From the NCBI GenBank assembly GCA_944800085.1, contig CALYLO010000003.1, forward strand, positions 124,001 to 188,000: 64,000 bases of DNA, written 5' to 3'. Under the pieces are notes generated by a model. That model searched no databases. It was not told where the DNA came from and was given only the letters and a program-made list of their open reading frames with translations. This DNA is from Paenibacillus melissococcoides (GTDB lineage: Bacteria; Bacillota; Bacilli; Paenibacillales; Paenibacillaceae). Every line of letters begins with the position of its first letter. Within the stretch, counting starts at the first letter, position 1. This document shows, piece after piece, positions 25,871-36,489 of this stretch. The position numbers were made by a program, and so were the translations under genes.

Positions 25871-28800
25871 ATGCCGAAGAACACAGACCTCAAAAAGATT
25901 CTCGTCATCGGTTCCGGACCGATCGTCATCGGCCAGGCGGCAGAGTTCGACTATGCCGGAACGCAGGCATGCCAGGCGTTGAAGGAAGAGGGCATCGAGG
26001 TGGTGCTCATCAACAGCAACCCGGCTACGATTATGACCGATACCAATATGGCGGATAAAGTATATATCGAGCCGATTACGCTTGATTTCGTCACGCAAAT
26101 CATCCGCCAGGAGCGTCCGGACGGCTTGCTGCCGACGCTCGGCGGGCAGACCGGCCTCAACATGGCGGTCGAGCTGGCGCGAGCAGGCGTGCTGGAGCAG
26201 GAAAACGTGAAACTGCTCGGCACGCAGCTCGATGCGATTGAACGCGCCGAGGACCGGGATATGTTCCGCGACCTCATGCGCGAGCTGGAGCAGCCGGTGC
26301 CGGAGAGCACGATCGTGACGTCGGTGGAGGAAGCGGTCGAGTTCGCGAACAGCATCGGCTATCCGATTATTGTGCGCCCTGCCTACACGCTCGGCGGCAC
26401 AGGCGGAGGCATCTGCGACAATGAGGAGGAACTGCGCGACATCGTCGCCTCCGGCATCCGCTACAGCCCAATCGGGCAATGTCTGATTGAGAAAAGCATC
26501 GCCGGCATGAAGGAAATCGAGTACGAAGTCATGCGCGACGCCAATGACAACTGCATTGTCGTCTGCAATATGGAGAACTTCGACCCGGTGGGCGTCCACA
26601 CGGGCGACAGCATCGTCGTGGCGCCAAGCCAGACGCTGTCGGATCGGGAGTACCAGATGCTACGTTCCGCCTCGCTCAAAATCATCCGCGCGCTCAACAT
26701 CGAGGGCGGATGCAACGTGCAGTTCGCACTGGACCCGCACAGCTATCAATACTATGTCATCGAAGTGAATCCGCGGGTAAGCCGTTCGTCGGCGCTTGCG
26801 TCCAAGGCGACGGGCTACCCGATTGCGAAGATGGCGGCCAAAATCGCGGTCGGCTACACGCTGGATGAGATTGTGAACCCGGTGACGGGACAGACTTATG
26901 CATGCTTCGAGCCAACGCTGGACTATATCGTATCCAAAATCCCGCGCTGGCCGTTCGATAAATTCACGCAAGCGAACCGGAAGCTTGGCACCCAGATGAA
27001 GGCGACCGGGGAAGTGATGGTGATAGGCCGCACGTTCGAGGAGTCGATACACAAAGCAGTGCGATCGCTCGAAATCGGCCTCCATCGCCTCTGCCTGCCG
27101 GAAGCGGCTCAGCTCGAGAATGACGAGCTGGAAGCGCGCCTCAAATCGCCGGACGATGAGCGGCTGTTCCTGCTGGCGGAAGCGTTCCGCCGCGGCTATG
27201 AGCTGCAGCGTCTGCATGATATCACGAAGATTGACTGGTGGTTCCTGGATAAAATCGAAGGCATGATCGCCTTTGAAGCGCGGATTCAGGGAGAGTCCGC
27301 TCTAAGCGAGCAGACGCTGTATGAAGCGAAGCGCATGGGCTTCACGGACCGCGCCATTGCGGAGCTCCGCCAGGCCGCCCATCATGGCGCGGCGCATACG
27401 ACGGAAGCGGAGGTGTCCGCGCTCCGCAAGGAGCTCGGTCTCCGGCCGGTCTATAAAATGGTAGATACGTGCGCGGCGGAATTCGAAGCTTCCACTCCTT
27501 ACTATTACTCGACCTACGAGACGGAGAATGAAGTCTTGTCTACCGAGAAGGAGAAGATTCTCGTCCTCGGCTCCGGCCCGATTCGGATTGGGCAAGGCAT
27601 TGAATTCGACTATTCGACCGTGCATGCGGTATGGGCTATCCAGGACGCAGGCTACGAGGCGGTCATCATCAATAATAATCCGGAGACGGTCTCGACGGAC
27701 TTCAACACATCGGATCGCCTCTACTTCGAGCCGCTCTTCTTCGAAGACGTAATGAATGTCATCGAGCAGGAGAAGCCGGTCGGGGTCATCGTCCAGTTCG
27801 GCGGCCAGACCGCGATTAATTTGGCGGCTCCGCTGGCCAAGGCAGGGGTGCGGATTCTCGGCTCCAGCCTCGAGAGCATCGATGAAGCGGAAGACCGCAA
27901 AAAGTTCGAAGCGCTCTTGTCGCGTCTCGGCATCGCGCAGCCGACCGGAAGCACCGTCACTTCGATCGACGAAGCGGTCGGCACGGCACAGCGCATCGGA
28001 TATCCGGTGCTTGTCCGCCCGTCCTACGTCCTCGGCGGACGCGCGATGGAAATCGTCTACTCGGATACCGAGCTGCTCAACTATATGGAATATGCCGTGA
28101 AAATCAATCCGGAGCATCCGGTCCTTATCGACCGCTACATGCTGGGCAAGGAAGTCGAGGTCGACGCGATTTGCGACGGCGAGACGGTGCTCATTCCGGG
28201 CATTATGGAGCATATCGAGCGGGCCGGGGTGCACTCGGGCGACTCGATTGCGGTCTATCCGCCGCAGCATCTGTCCAGGGAGCTGCAGCAGCAGGTGGTC
28301 GACATTACGATTCGCATCGCCAAGGAATTGAAGACCGTTGGACTTATTAATATCCAGTTCGTCATCTATCAAAATCAAGTCTATGTCATCGAGGTCAATC
28401 CGCGCTCGTCCCGCACGGTGCCGTTCCTGAGCAAGGTAACCAACATTCCGATGGCCAACGTGGCGACCAAGCTAATTCTTGGCGCGAAGCTGAGCGACCT
28501 TGGATATCAGGAAGGACTGTGGCCGGAAGACGACCATGTATCGGTGAAGGTTCCTGTCTTCTCCTTCGCCAAGCTGCTCCGGGTCGAGCCGACGCTCGGA
28601 CCGGAGATGAAGTCGACCGGGGAAGTGATGGGGCGCGACAAGCAGTATGCCAAGGCGCTGTACAAGGGCCTCATCGGTTCAGGCATGAAAATACCGGCAA
28701 CCGGCGCGATTATTTGCACGGTGGCGGATAAAGACAAGGAAGAAGCGGTGCAATTGATGAAGGGCTTCGCCGGTCTCGGCTATAAGCTGATAGCGACAGG

Positions 28801-29089
28801 CGGCACCGCCACGGCGCTGGAGGAAGCGGGGCTGAACGTCAAGCGCGTCAACAAGCTGACGGAAGGGACTCCGAATATTCTCGACCTTATCCGGAACGGG
28901 GAAGCGCACTTCGTCGTCAATACGCTGACGAAGGGCAAGACCCCGGAACGGGACGGCTTCCGCATCCGCCGCGAGGCGGTGGAGAACGGCGTCGTCTGCA
29001 TGACCTCGCTGGATACGGTGCGGGCGCTGCTCGAGATGCTGGAGCAGATTAACTTCTCCTCGCGTCCGATGCCGGCCATCCGGAAATAA
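25871..29089 (+). CDS. carB: Carbamoyl-phosphate synthase large subunit
   Basis: Makes carbamoyl phosphate from bicarbonate, ammonia and two ATP. The 1072-residue product has two homologous ATP-grasp halves: [19 protein letters not shown] near residue 12 and [18 protein letters not shown] near 565. Both contain the glycine-rich [23 protein letters not shown] motifs. A C-terminal MGS-like allosteric domain of about 130 residues follows. Tandem location behind carA with a ribosome site AAAGGAGCG. Confidence 0.97.
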   Translation: MPKNTDLKKILVIGSGPIVIGQAAEFDYAGTQACQALKEEGIEVVLINSNPATIMTDTNMADKVYIEPITLDFVTQIIRQERPDGLLPTLGGQTGLNMAVELARAGVLEQENVKLLGTQLDAIERAEDRDMFRDLMRELEQPVPESTIVTSVEEAVEFANSIGYPIIVRPAYTLGGTGGGICDNEEELRDIVASGIRYSPIGQCLIEKSIAGMKEIEYEVMRDANDNCIVVCNMENFDPVGVHTGDSIVVAPSQTLSDREYQMLRSASLKIIRALNIEGGCNVQFALDPHSYQYYVIEVNPRVSRSSALASKATGYPIAKMAAKIAVGYTLDEIVNPVTGQTYACFEPTLDYIVSKIPRWPFDKFTQANRKLGTQMKATGEVMVIGRTFEESIHKAVRSLEIGLHRLCLPEAAQLENDELEARLKSPDDERLFLLAEAFRRGYELQRLHDITKIDWWFLDKIEGMIAFEARIQGESALSEQTLYEAKRMGFTDRAIAELRQAAHHGAAHTTEAEVSALRKELGLRPVYKMVDTCAAEFEASTPYYYSTYETENEVLSTEKEKILVLGSGPIRIGQGIEFDYSTVHAVWAIQDAGYEAVIINNNPETVSTDFNTSDRLYFEPLFFEDVMNVIEQEKPVGVIVQFGGQTAINLAAPLAKAGVRILGSSLESIDEAEDRKKFEALLSRLGIAQPTGSTVTSIDEAVGTAQRIGYPVLVRPSYVLGGRAMEIVYSDTELLNYMEYAVKINPEHPVLIDRYMLGKEVEVDAICDGETVLIPGIMEHIERAGVHSGDSIAVYPPQHLSRELQQQVVDITIRIAKELKTVGLINIQFVIYQNQVYVIEVNPRSSRTVPFLSKVTNIPMANVATKLILGAKLSDLGYQEGLWPEDDHVSVKVPVFSFAKLLRVEPTLGPEMKSTGEVMGRDKQYAKALYKGLIGSGMKIPATGAIICTVADKDKEEAVQLMKGFAGLGYKLIATGGTATALEEAGLNVKRVNKLTEGTPNILDLIRNGEAHFVVNTLTKGKTPERDGFRIRREAVENGVVCMTSLDTVRALLEMLEQINFSSRPMPAIRK

Positions 29090-29115
29090 CCGAGATAGAC
29101 AAGATGCGCGACAAG

Positions 29116-29147
29116 CAATCGGGGAGGCCTGCGGGCCTCCCCGATTG
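29116..29147 (+). repeat. Perfect 14-bp stem-loop between carB and pyrF
   Basis: CAATCGGGGAGGCC (29116-29129) and GGCCTCCCCGATTG (29134-29147) form a perfect stem with a four-base loop. No T-run follows. It lies in the 107-base gap where pyrK and pyrD would be in B. subtilis. Confidence 0.7.
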
Positions 29148-29196
29148 GCGGGATGCGCATGGGACGGAAAGCATGAACGAGATCGGGAGGAAGAAA

Positions 29197-29937
29197 ATGA
29201 GTCATACAGTATCATTTGAACAGGCGGCAGGCCGGGTAATGGTCGCGCTGGATTATGCCGGGACGGCGGAGGCACGGCGCCTCATTGAGCGGCTGGAGGG
29301 CATTCCTTGTTATATGAAGGTAGGCATGCAGCTGTTTTACGCGGGCGGCCCTTCCTTCATCCGCGAGCTCAAGGAGCGCGGGTACAGTGTGTTCTTGGAT
29401 GTGAAAATGCATGACATTCCGAATACGGTAAAGGGCGGAGCGAACAGCATCGCGAAGCTGGGCGTCGACATGTTCAATGTCCATGCGGCCGGGGGCAAGA
29501 AGATGATGCAGGCGGCCATCGAAGGCGTCGAGGCGGCGCGCGCGGCCGACCCTTCGCTGCCGCGTCCCGTTGTTATCGCCGTCACGCAGCTCACGAGCAC
29601 CAATAACGAAGTCATGAATGTCGAGATCGGAATTCCCGGGACAGTCGAGGAGACCGTCGTCCGCTATGCGAAGCTGACGCAGGAAGCCGGGCTTGACGGC
29701 GTCGTCGCTTCTCCGCATGAAGTGAAGAGCATCAAGGCGGCATGCGGCGATTCGTTCCGCACGGTGACTCCGGGCATCCGGCCGAAGGGCGCTCCGCTGC
29801 AGGATCAGTCCCGCGTCATGACGCCGGCGGAAGCAATGCGCCATGGCACGGATTATATCGTCGTCGGCCGGCCGGTTACGGAAGCGGAGGAGCCTAGGGC
29901 AGCCTTACTATCCATTATCGAGGAGTTGATGTCATGA
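29197..29937 (+). CDS. pyrF: Orotidine 5'-phosphate decarboxylase
   Basis: Decarboxylates OMP to UMP. The 246-residue TIM-barrel protein has the catalytic Asp-Lys network in [13 protein letters not shown] and phosphate-binding TPGIRPKG and [13 protein letters not shown] at 29197 follows GGGAGG at six bases; earlier in-frame starts would translate the intergenic stem-loop and are unlikely. The stop overlaps the pyrE start (ATGA). Confidence 0.95.
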   Translation: MSHTVSFEQAAGRVMVALDYAGTAEARRLIERLEGIPCYMKVGMQLFYAGGPSFIRELKERGYSVFLDVKMHDIPNTVKGGANSIAKLGVDMFNVHAAGGKKMMQAAIEGVEAARAADPSLPRPVVIAVTQLTSTNNEVMNVEIGIPGTVEETVVRYAKLTQEAGLDGVVASPHEVKSIKAACGDSFRTVTPGIRPKGAPLQDQSRVMTPAEAMRHGTDYIVVGRPVTEAEEPRAALLSIIEELMS

Positions 29938-30575
29938 TGACCACGACGAAGAGAGAACGCGAGATTGCCGGACATTTGTTATCCATAGAAGCGGTGGCGC
30001 TGCGGCCGCATGAGCCGTTCACCTGGACGTCCGGAATCAAGTCCCCTATCTACTGCGATAACCGCTTGACGATGTCTTACCCTGAGATTCGGGGGGCTAT
30101 CGCGGAAGGCTTCGCTTCCCTGGTCAAGGAATATGCGCCGGATGCGGAAGTCATCGCCGGGACAGCGACCGCCGGCATACCGCACGCGGCCTGGGTGGCG
30201 GACAAGCTGGGGCTCCCGATGGCTTACATTCGCGACAAGGCGAAGGGACACGGGAAGCAGAATCAGATCGAAGGCTTGATTCGGCCGGGGCAGAAGGTCG
30301 TCGTCATCGAGGATCTGATCTCGACCGGGGGCAGCTCGCTCAAGGCGGCGATGGCTGTCCGGGAAGCGGGTGCGGAGCCGCTTGCCGTATTCGCCATCTT
30401 CAGCTATGAGCTGGAAAAAGCGGAGCAGGCGTTCCGGGATGCCGGAATCCCGCTGCACACGCTGTCCCGCTATACCGCCCTCATTGAGACGGCTCTGGAC
30501 AGAGGCGTCATTCAAGCGGCGGACCTCGATGTACTGGCATCCTGGCTCGTCAACCCGGCTGGCTGGGGCAATTAG
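29934..30575 (+). CDS. pyrE: Orotate phosphoribosyltransferase
   Basis: Joins orotate to PRPP to give OMP, the step before PyrF. The 213-residue product has the PRPP loop [14 protein letters not shown], the orotate-region [16 protein letters not shown] and [18 protein letters not shown]. The start is at 29934 or the adjacent ATG at 29937. Last gene of the operon, followed by a terminator. Confidence 0.95.
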   Translation: MMTTTKREREIAGHLLSIEAVALRPHEPFTWTSGIKSPIYCDNRLTMSYPEIRGAIAEGFASLVKEYAPDAEVIAGTATAGIPHAAWVADKLGLPMAYIRDKAKGHGKQNQIEGLIRPGQKVVVIEDLISTGGSSLKAAMAVREAGAEPLAVFAIFSYELEKAEQAFRDAGIPLHTLSRYTALIETALDRGVIQAADLDVLASWLVNPAGWGN

Positions 30576-30596
30576 CGGAGGAGAGCATCAGTCGAG

Positions 30597-30626
30597 CCTA
30601 ACCGACATAACGGTTAGGTTTTTTTT
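30597..30626 (+). terminator. Intrinsic terminator of the pyr operon
   Basis: CCTAACCG (30597-30604), loop ACATAA, CGGTTAGG (30611-30618), then eight T. Confidence 0.92.
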
Positions 30627-30733
30627 CTTTTATGACAAACATTTAACAGAAAATCTAGTATAACGTAGTAGTATAAACAGGAAATGAACGGAAGCCGGGA
30701 AACCTTATTTTTAAGGGAAATGACGGAATAGCA

Positions 30734-30748
30734 TTACAAAGATTGTAA
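30734..30748 (+). promoter_or_regulatory. Palindromic candidate operator upstream of the ABC operon
   Basis: TTACAA-AGA-TTGTAA is a perfect inverted repeat with a three-base centre. TATACT at 30771-30776 could be a -10 element; the palindrome lies just upstream, where a repressor or activator could act. No good -35 is seen, since TTGTAA is 22 bases from TATACT. Confidence 0.5.
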
Positions 30749-30823
30749 CTTTTCTTTCTTTCCTATCGTTTATACTTAGAATTAGTTTTTGACGATATGT
30801 CCGAGAAAGGGGCGAATAATGGA

Positions 30824-31657
30824 ATGAAATGGCTTCGCAAACGGAAGAAGTCAGACCGTGCCGAGGCATCCCCGGCTCTCGCGGCGAACGAGCAGGAAGA
30901 AGTGGCGCAAGAGAAGACGGAATACATACTGGACAAGACACAAGCTGCAGCATGGCCTGCCCGGGCCCATCCGATCTCTCCGGATGAACCGCTCCTTGAA
31001 GTTCGCGGTGTGGAGAGGACGTTCCAGGTCGGCAGCCAGAAGCTGCATGTGCTCAAAGGAATCGAGATGGAAGTGCACCCGGGTCAACTGGTCATGCTGA
31101 AGGGCCGATCCGGGTCAGGGAAGACGACACTGCTGAACATGCTTGGAGGGCTCGATCTGCCCACGAAGGGAGAGATCCGGTTCCGCGGAGAACCGTTCTC
31201 GACATGGAGCGATGACAAGCGCACCGTGACGCGGCGCAGTGAAATCGGGTTCATTTTCCAAGCTTATGCGCTGATGCCGCTATTGTCCGCTTATGAGAAC
31301 GTTGAATTGTCGCTGCGGATGGCTAACGTGCCCCGCCATTTGTGGAAGGAGCGGGTCCAATATTGCCTGGAGATGGTTGGTTTGGGCAAGCGCATGAGCC
31401 ACCGTCCCTTCGAAATGTCGGGGGGAGAGCAGCAGCGGGTTGCGATAGCCAAATCGATTGCTCATAAGCCGCTGCTCTTATTGGCCGATGAGCCGACAGC
31501 GGAATTGGATTCACAAATGGGGGCTCAGGTCATGGGCGTATTTCGGCAAATCATTCGTTCGGAGAAAATCGCCATCTGTATGACCACCCACGATCCCACA
31601 ATTTTGGAGGTAGCTGATCATGTTTATGAAATGGTCGACGGAAGATTCATCACCTAG
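30824..31657 (+). CDS. ABC transporter ATP-binding protein (MacB/LolD type)
   Basis: The nucleotide-binding subunit expected to serve the FtsX-type permease two genes downstream. After a charged ~45-residue N-terminal extension, the domain starts at EVRGVERTFQVG. Walker A is GRSGSGKTTLLNMLGGLDLP, the signature is [18 protein letters not shown], and Walker B is [13 protein letters not shown]. The LNMLGGLD wording is typical of the MacB/LolD subfamily. ATG at 30824 follows GAAAGGGG; an in-frame ATG at 30797 has no ribosome site. The 3' end overlaps the next gene by 38 bases. Confidence 0.88.
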   Translation: MKWLRKRKKSDRAEASPALAANEQEEVAQEKTEYILDKTQAAAWPARAHPISPDEPLLEVRGVERTFQVGSQKLHVLKGIEMEVHPGQLVMLKGRSGSGKTTLLNMLGGLDLPTKGEIRFRGEPFSTWSDDKRTVTRRSEIGFIFQAYALMPLLSAYENVELSLRMANVPRHLWKERVQYCLEMVGLGKRMSHRPFEMSGGEQQRVAIAKSIAHKPLLLLADEPTAELDSQMGAQVMGVFRQIIRSEKIAICMTTHDPTILEVADHVYEMVDGRFIT

Positions 31658-32705
31658 ACGCGGGCGCAAATGGCGCCGTGCCGCTCTGGCACTGATGTGC
31701 GGAATGCTGCTGTTCACGTCCGCCTGCTCGCTTCTGCCGGATGAAGAGGAAGAGGAAGTGTTGCCGACCATCACACCGCCTTCGGTATCGAAGAAGCCGG
31801 AATATGAAGTGGTTCGGAAGGATATGATTGTTCCTGTCTCCATGACGGGCAAGTTGATGTCCGATCAGGAAGATATCTTGTTCTTCACGCTGGATAATAA
31901 ACCGATTAAGGACATTTATGTCAAGAACGGCGATTCGGTGAAAAAAGGCCAGGTCATCGCGGAGCTTGACGTGGATGACCTGAAAAAGGATCTTCGTCAG
32001 AAGCGTCTGCAGCTGCGGGCCGAAGAAGTGAAGATGAAGGAAACGCTGCGCAAAAAAGACGAGATGGATCCGGTGGAGTTCGAGGAAGCCCAAATTTTGT
32101 TCGAACAGAAGCAGCAGGAGCTGGCCGATCTGCAGACGGATATCGACAAGGCGACGCTCACCGCTCCGTTCACGGGCACGATCGTGTCGTTGACGGCGAA
32201 GAAGGGCGCGATGTCGAAGAAATACGATCCGGTGGCGATTGTGGCCGATACGACCCGGTTAACCGTAGCCGCGCAGCCGTCGAAGGACGATCTGAAGAAA
32301 ATTACGCCGGGGATGGAAGCCGAGGTCAGCATCAACTCGGTTGAAGGCGTCATTAAGGGCAAGGTCAAGGCGCTTCCGCTGCCATCGAACGATAATAATG
32401 GGGGCGGCCAGGGCGAGCAGCCGGAGCAGGACCGGATCGACAAGTATATGACGATCGAGGTGGAGAAGCTGCCGAAGGGAGTCACCCGAGGCACGATGCT
32501 TAGCGTCACCGTCGTGACGAACAAGATCAAGGATGCTCTCGTCATTCCTCCTTCCGCTCTTCGCACGATCGGCTCGCGTACCTATGTCCAGGTCGTCGAT
32601 GAGAACGGGAAGCGGGAAGTGGATGTCGAGGTTGGAGTGCAGCGGCCGACCGAGATTCAAATAATAGCCGGACTTGAACCGGGTCAGAAAGTAGTGGGCC
32701 GATAA
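31620..32705 (+). CDS. HlyD/RND-type adaptor lipoprotein
   Basis: A membrane-fusion-type protein of 361 residues. The N-terminus ends in a lipobox (MLLFTSACSLL), so it is probably lipid-anchored outside the cell; an acidic stretch follows. A lipoyl/barrel-sandwich segment (FFTLDNKPIKDIYVKNGDSV, KKGQVIAELDVDDLKK) precedes a coiled-coil hairpin (~residues 120-170), the second lipoyl half (LTAPFTGTIVSL) and a beta-barrel. This order is that of MacA-like adaptors. ATG at 31620 follows GGAGG, inside the end of the ATPase gene. It is presumed to couple with the permease encoded next. Confidence 0.87.
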   Translation: MFMKWSTEDSSPRRGRKWRRAALALMCGMLLFTSACSLLPDEEEEEVLPTITPPSVSKKPEYEVVRKDMIVPVSMTGKLMSDQEDILFFTLDNKPIKDIYVKNGDSVKKGQVIAELDVDDLKKDLRQKRLQLRAEEVKMKETLRKKDEMDPVEFEEAQILFEQKQQELADLQTDIDKATLTAPFTGTIVSLTAKKGAMSKKYDPVAIVADTTRLTVAAQPSKDDLKKITPGMEAEVSINSVEGVIKGKVKALPLPSNDNNGGGQGEQPEQDRIDKYMTIEVEKLPKGVTRGTMLSVTVVTNKIKDALVIPPSALRTIGSRTYVQVVDENGKREVDVEVGVQRPTEIQIIAGLEPGQKVVGR

Positions 32706-32706
32706 T

Positions 32707-35601
32707 ATGGGAATTCCGTTACTGCGTTTTTTGTTCCGTAAAATGTGGAATACCCGCTGGCTGACGGTGAGCACCTTGGTAGGGCTTATCGTCGCGGTAT
32801 CTTTTACGGTCAGCATCCCGATGTACTCCGACGGGGCGTTAAAGCGTGTCGTAACGAAGACGCTGCAGGAGAACAGCGGGGGATTGCCGGCGGGTTCGCT
32901 GTTGATGAGGTATCAAGGCTCGAGCGGATCGAAGCTTGATCCGAACGCGCTGCAGGAAGTCGACCGGTATATCCGGGAGGACGTGAAGGAGCAGATCGGC
33001 TTCCCGGTTCAGGAATTCGTCAACCTGCGCATTCTCCGCACGACGGAAGTCTATCCGGTCGATCCGACGAAGGTCGATGCGAGCCGGGTCCGTTCGATGA
33101 CGTTAGGATCCCTGTCAGATCTGGATGACAAGGTTGAATGGACGAACGGCAAGCTGTATGGAGACGGAGAATCCGGAGGCGTCATCGAAGCGGTGATGCT
33201 CGAGGAAGCGATGTACCGGAACGACCTTCATGTCGGCGCAGAGCTGGAATATCCGATCAGTGGTTCTAATCCGACGACGCTGCGCATCAAGATCGTCGGG
33301 ACCTTCAAGCCGAAGGACGAGACGAGCCCGTATTGGTTCCAGGGGCTGGAAGGATTGATGAGCTCGCTCATCGTCTCGCCGGATACCTTCGACAAGACGA
33401 TTATGGGCGATCACAAAGTCGCTCTTCAGCAGTCAAGCTGGTATTATGCTTTCGATCTGCGCGAGGTGCAGACCAGTCACTTGTCGCCGTTGGAGCGGAC
33501 ACTGAATCGTCTCGGCATCGAACTGTACCAGAAGCTGCCCGGAACGCAGGTGGAGATCTCGTTCGCGAAGGTGCTGGAGGAATTCCGCAGCCAGAGCATC
33601 CAACTGCAGATGATGCTGTTCACGCTGGCGGCGCCAATGATCGCCATGGTCTTCTATTACATAGCGATGAATGCCAATCAGGCATTGGAGAAGCAGCAGA
33701 GCGACATTGCGGTTCTGCGGAGCCGCGGTGCCAGCACAAGGCAAATTATATGGCTCTATTTGCTGGAGGGCCTTATTCTTGGAGCGGTAGCGCTGGCGGT
33801 AGCGCCGCTCATAGGCTGGTTCATGGCCAAATCGATCGGCTCCGCCAACGGATTTCTTGAATTCGTCAACCGCAAATCGATTCCGGTCGGATTCACGACC
33901 GACGCGGTCATCTTCGGTACGGCTGCGGTCCTGATCGCGCTCATGGCCAGCGTCATCCCGGCCGTCGTGTTCGCGCGCCAGTCCATCGTCAATCTGAAGC
34001 AGAAGCTGGCACGCAAAGACAAGAGTCCGGTCTGGCAAAAATGGTTCCTTGATGTTCTGCTTCTTGCCGCAGCAGGATATGGATATTATATGCTGAACCA
34101 GCAGCAGCTCCTGTCCTTCAAGACGGGAATGACCTCGGATCAGCTGCAAGTGCAGCCGTTCCTGTTCTTTATCCCGGCGCTCGCGATATTCGCTTGCGGC
34201 CTGTTCTTTTTGCGGCTGTTTCCGCTGCTGCTGCGCCTGTTCCAATGGATTGGCGGCAAGCTGCTGCCGGTTCCGCTGTACTTGACGCTGACCCAATTGT
34301 CCCGCTCCGCCAAATCATATTATCCGCTTATGATTTTGCTTATTCTGACGCTCGGGCTTGGCGTATATAATGCATCGGCTGCACGGACGATCGACACGAA
34401 TTCAACGGAACGCACGCTGTATCAATATGGCGCCGATGCCGTCATCGAGACGGTATGGGAAAGCACGCTCGTCGTCGATCGGAAGGATCAGGGGGGCAAT
34501 CAAGGCGGTAACAATGGAGGCAACAATGGAGGAGGCGGTGCCGGAGGACCGGGAAGTCCAGGCGGACCTGGCGGGCAGCAGCCTCCGAAAGGGAAGCAGA
34601 TTTTGAACGAACCTCCATTTGAAGTGTTCCGCAAGCTGCCGGGCGTCGAGGCGGCAGCCAGAGTCATGCAGACGAAGGCCAATGTCGTTGTCTCCGGACG
34701 TTCTATCGGCCAGGGGATGGTCGTCGGCATCGATAATGACGAGTTCGCGAAGGTGGCCTGGTTCCGGAACGATTTATTCCCGCAGCATCCGTTTAAATAT
34801 TTGGATGCATTAGGGAAGTATTATGAGGGCGCGGCCGTCATTATTCCGACCAATGTCGCGAAGACGTATGAGTTGAAGCCGGGGGATGTCATTTCTATCT
34901 CCCTTCAGGATCAGATGGTAGAGTTCGTTGTCGCGGCGATACTCCCGTACTGGCCGAGTCAATATCCGGATCAGACGCCGTTTTTTATTACGAATCTGGA
35001 ATATATTTATGATCAGGTGCCTCTTATGAAATACGATGTATGGCTCAAGATGAAGGAGAAAGCGCCGCTTGCGCCAGCGCTTGAAGAGCTTCAGAAAGCA
35101 AACATCGAGATCGTCTCCTACAAGGATGTGCGGAGCGAACTGGCGAGACTGAGCAAGCATCCGACTCGCGGAGGCATCTTCGGCATCCTGAGCATGGGCT
35201 TCCTGATTTCGGTAATCATTTCGCTTATCGGTTATTTGCTGTACTGGTTCTTCAACTTATCGAGCCGTGTCGTGCAGTTCGGGATTTTGCGGGCGATGGG
35301 TCTGTCGCGCCGGCAGTTGACAGGGATGCTGCTGCTGGAACAAATCTTCACCGCGGGTTTATCGATCGGAATAGGTATTTTGCTTGGGAAGCTGGCTAGC
35401 CGCCTGTTCCTTCCGTTCCTGCAATCTGCCGAAAATGCGAAGATGCAGGTGCCGCCGTTCCGAATCATTTTCGATGCGAAAGATACGATGCAGCTATATG
35501 CCGTTGTCGGGGTCATGATTCTGACTGGCGCGACGCTGCTGTTCATGCAGATTCGCAGGCTGCGGGTGCATCAAGCCGTGAAGATGGGAGAGGAGCGTTA
35601 A
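32707..35601 (+). CDS. Large FtsX-like ABC permease (964 residues)
   Basis: A membrane permease with an N-terminal segment (WLTVSTLVGLIVAVSFTVSI), a ~250-residue extracytoplasmic domain, a first FtsX block (about residues 295-430), a middle pair of helices, a second extracytoplasmic domain and a C-terminal FtsX block ending in LRVHQAVKMGEER. The duplicated FtsX layout resembles LolE/YknZ-like and 10-helix Firmicute peptide-sensing permeases, but the protein is larger. The second external domain begins with a low-complexity Gly/Asn/Pro-rich tract (around residues 597-635, GGNNGGNNGGGGAGG). ATG at 32707 is one base after the adaptor stop. The substrate is unknown. Confidence 0.85.
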   Translation: MGIPLLRFLFRKMWNTRWLTVSTLVGLIVAVSFTVSIPMYSDGALKRVVTKTLQENSGGLPAGSLLMRYQGSSGSKLDPNALQEVDRYIREDVKEQIGFPVQEFVNLRILRTTEVYPVDPTKVDASRVRSMTLGSLSDLDDKVEWTNGKLYGDGESGGVIEAVMLEEAMYRNDLHVGAELEYPISGSNPTTLRIKIVGTFKPKDETSPYWFQGLEGLMSSLIVSPDTFDKTIMGDHKVALQQSSWYYAFDLREVQTSHLSPLERTLNRLGIELYQKLPGTQVEISFAKVLEEFRSQSIQLQMMLFTLAAPMIAMVFYYIAMNANQALEKQQSDIAVLRSRGASTRQIIWLYLLEGLILGAVALAVAPLIGWFMAKSIGSANGFLEFVNRKSIPVGFTTDAVIFGTAAVLIALMASVIPAVVFARQSIVNLKQKLARKDKSPVWQKWFLDVLLLAAAGYGYYMLNQQQLLSFKTGMTSDQLQVQPFLFFIPALAIFACGLFFLRLFPLLLRLFQWIGGKLLPVPLYLTLTQLSRSAKSYYPLMILLILTLGLGVYNASAARTIDTNSTERTLYQYGADAVIETVWESTLVVDRKDQGGNQGGNNGGNNGGGGAGGPGSPGGPGGQQPPKGKQILNEPPFEVFRKLPGVEAAARVMQTKANVVVSGRSIGQGMVVGIDNDEFAKVAWFRNDLFPQHPFKYLDALGKYYEGAAVIIPTNVAKTYELKPGDVISISLQDQMVEFVVAAILPYWPSQYPDQTPFFITNLEYIYDQVPLMKYDVWLKMKEKAPLAPALEELQKANIEIVSYKDVRSELARLSKHPTRGGIFGILSMGFLISVIISLIGYLLYWFFNLSSRVVQFGILRAMGLSRRQLTGMLLLEQIFTAGLSIGIGILLGKLASRLFLPFLQSAENAKMQVPPFRIIFDAKDTMQLYAVVGVMILTGATLLFMQIRRLRVHQAVKMGEER

Positions 35602-35604
35602 GCG

Positions 35605-36486
35605 ATGATTCATTGTGAAGGTCTTGTCAAAATTTACAAGACAGACGAAATCGAAGTCGTAGCCCTGCAAGGCTTGAACTTGACCGTCAAGCAAGGAGAG
35701 CTGATGGCGATCATCGGGAACAGCGGCAGCGGCAAATCGACATTGCTGAATACGTTGGGCGGCTTGGACCGCCCTTCTGCCGGTACCGTGCGGGTCGATA
35801 AATGGGATCTGCTGAAGATAACCGATGAGCAGTTGGTCGAATACAAGCGGGATACGGTCGGATTCATTTGGCAGAACAATGCCCGGAATCTGCTTCCTTA
35901 TTTGACCGCACTGGAAAATGTGGAAGTGCCGATGATGCTCGCAGGGAAGATGGACCGGGCCTATGCGAAGGAGCTGCTGGAGGCGGTCGGCCTGGGCCAT
36001 CGGATGAACAACAAGCTGCACCAGCTCTCGGGCGGGGAACAGCAGCGGGTGGCCATCGCCATCTCGCTGGCGAATCGTCCTCAATTATTATTGGCGGACG
36101 AACCGACGGGGTCGGTAGACACGCAGACTTCCGATATGATCATGGATATTTTCCGCCGCATGAACCGGGAGATGGGAGTCACGGTTGTCATTGTCACCCA
36201 CGATCTGGCGCTGGCGGGCAAGGTCGATCGGGTCGTTGCGATTCGCGACGGCTTGACCAGCACCGAGTTCATCAAGCGGAATCCGAACCTGAACGGGGAG
36301 GAGGAGCAAGGGTTTGCAGGGCAAGGACTGCAGGATCATCATGAAGCGTATGTCGTCGTCGACCGCGTTGGACGCCTGCAGGTGCCGAAGGAGTACCTGG
36401 AGGCTCTCCAAATTACAGATAAGGCATCCATGGAGATAGACGGAGATAAAATTATTATCCGCACACCGAAAGAGTTGGAGGGGTAA
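35605..36486 (+). CDS. ABC ATP-binding protein with C-terminal AbrB/SpoVT-like domain
   Basis: A second ATPase in the same operon, 293 residues. Walker A is [19 protein letters not shown] (residues ~37-55), the signature [17 protein letters not shown], Walker [13 protein letters not shown]. The ATPase part ends near residue 230. After a short acidic linker the last 45 residues (249-293) read [19 protein letters not shown] then [11 protein letters not shown]. This reproduces the AbrB N-domain pattern (hydrophobic-D-x-x-GR-hydrophobic-x-hydrophobic-P, helix, strand pair ending in IIL/IIR). The ATPase call is firm. The AbrB-like fold is inferred from pattern and could mediate dimerisation rather than DNA binding. 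Confidence 0.85.
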   Translation: MIHCEGLVKIYKTDEIEVVALQGLNLTVKQGELMAIIGNSGSGKSTLLNTLGGLDRPSAGTVRVDKWDLLKITDEQLVEYKRDTVGFIWQNNARNLLPYLTALENVEVPMMLAGKMDRAYAKELLEAVGLGHRMNNKLHQLSGGEQQRVAIAISLANRPQLLLADEPTGSVDTQTSDMIMDIFRRMNREMGVTVVIVTHDLALAGKVDRVVAIRDGLTSTEFIKRNPNLNGEEEQGFAGQGLQDHHEAYVVVDRVGRLQVPKEYLEALQITDKASMEIDGDKIIIRTPKELEG

Positions 36487-36489
36487 CCA

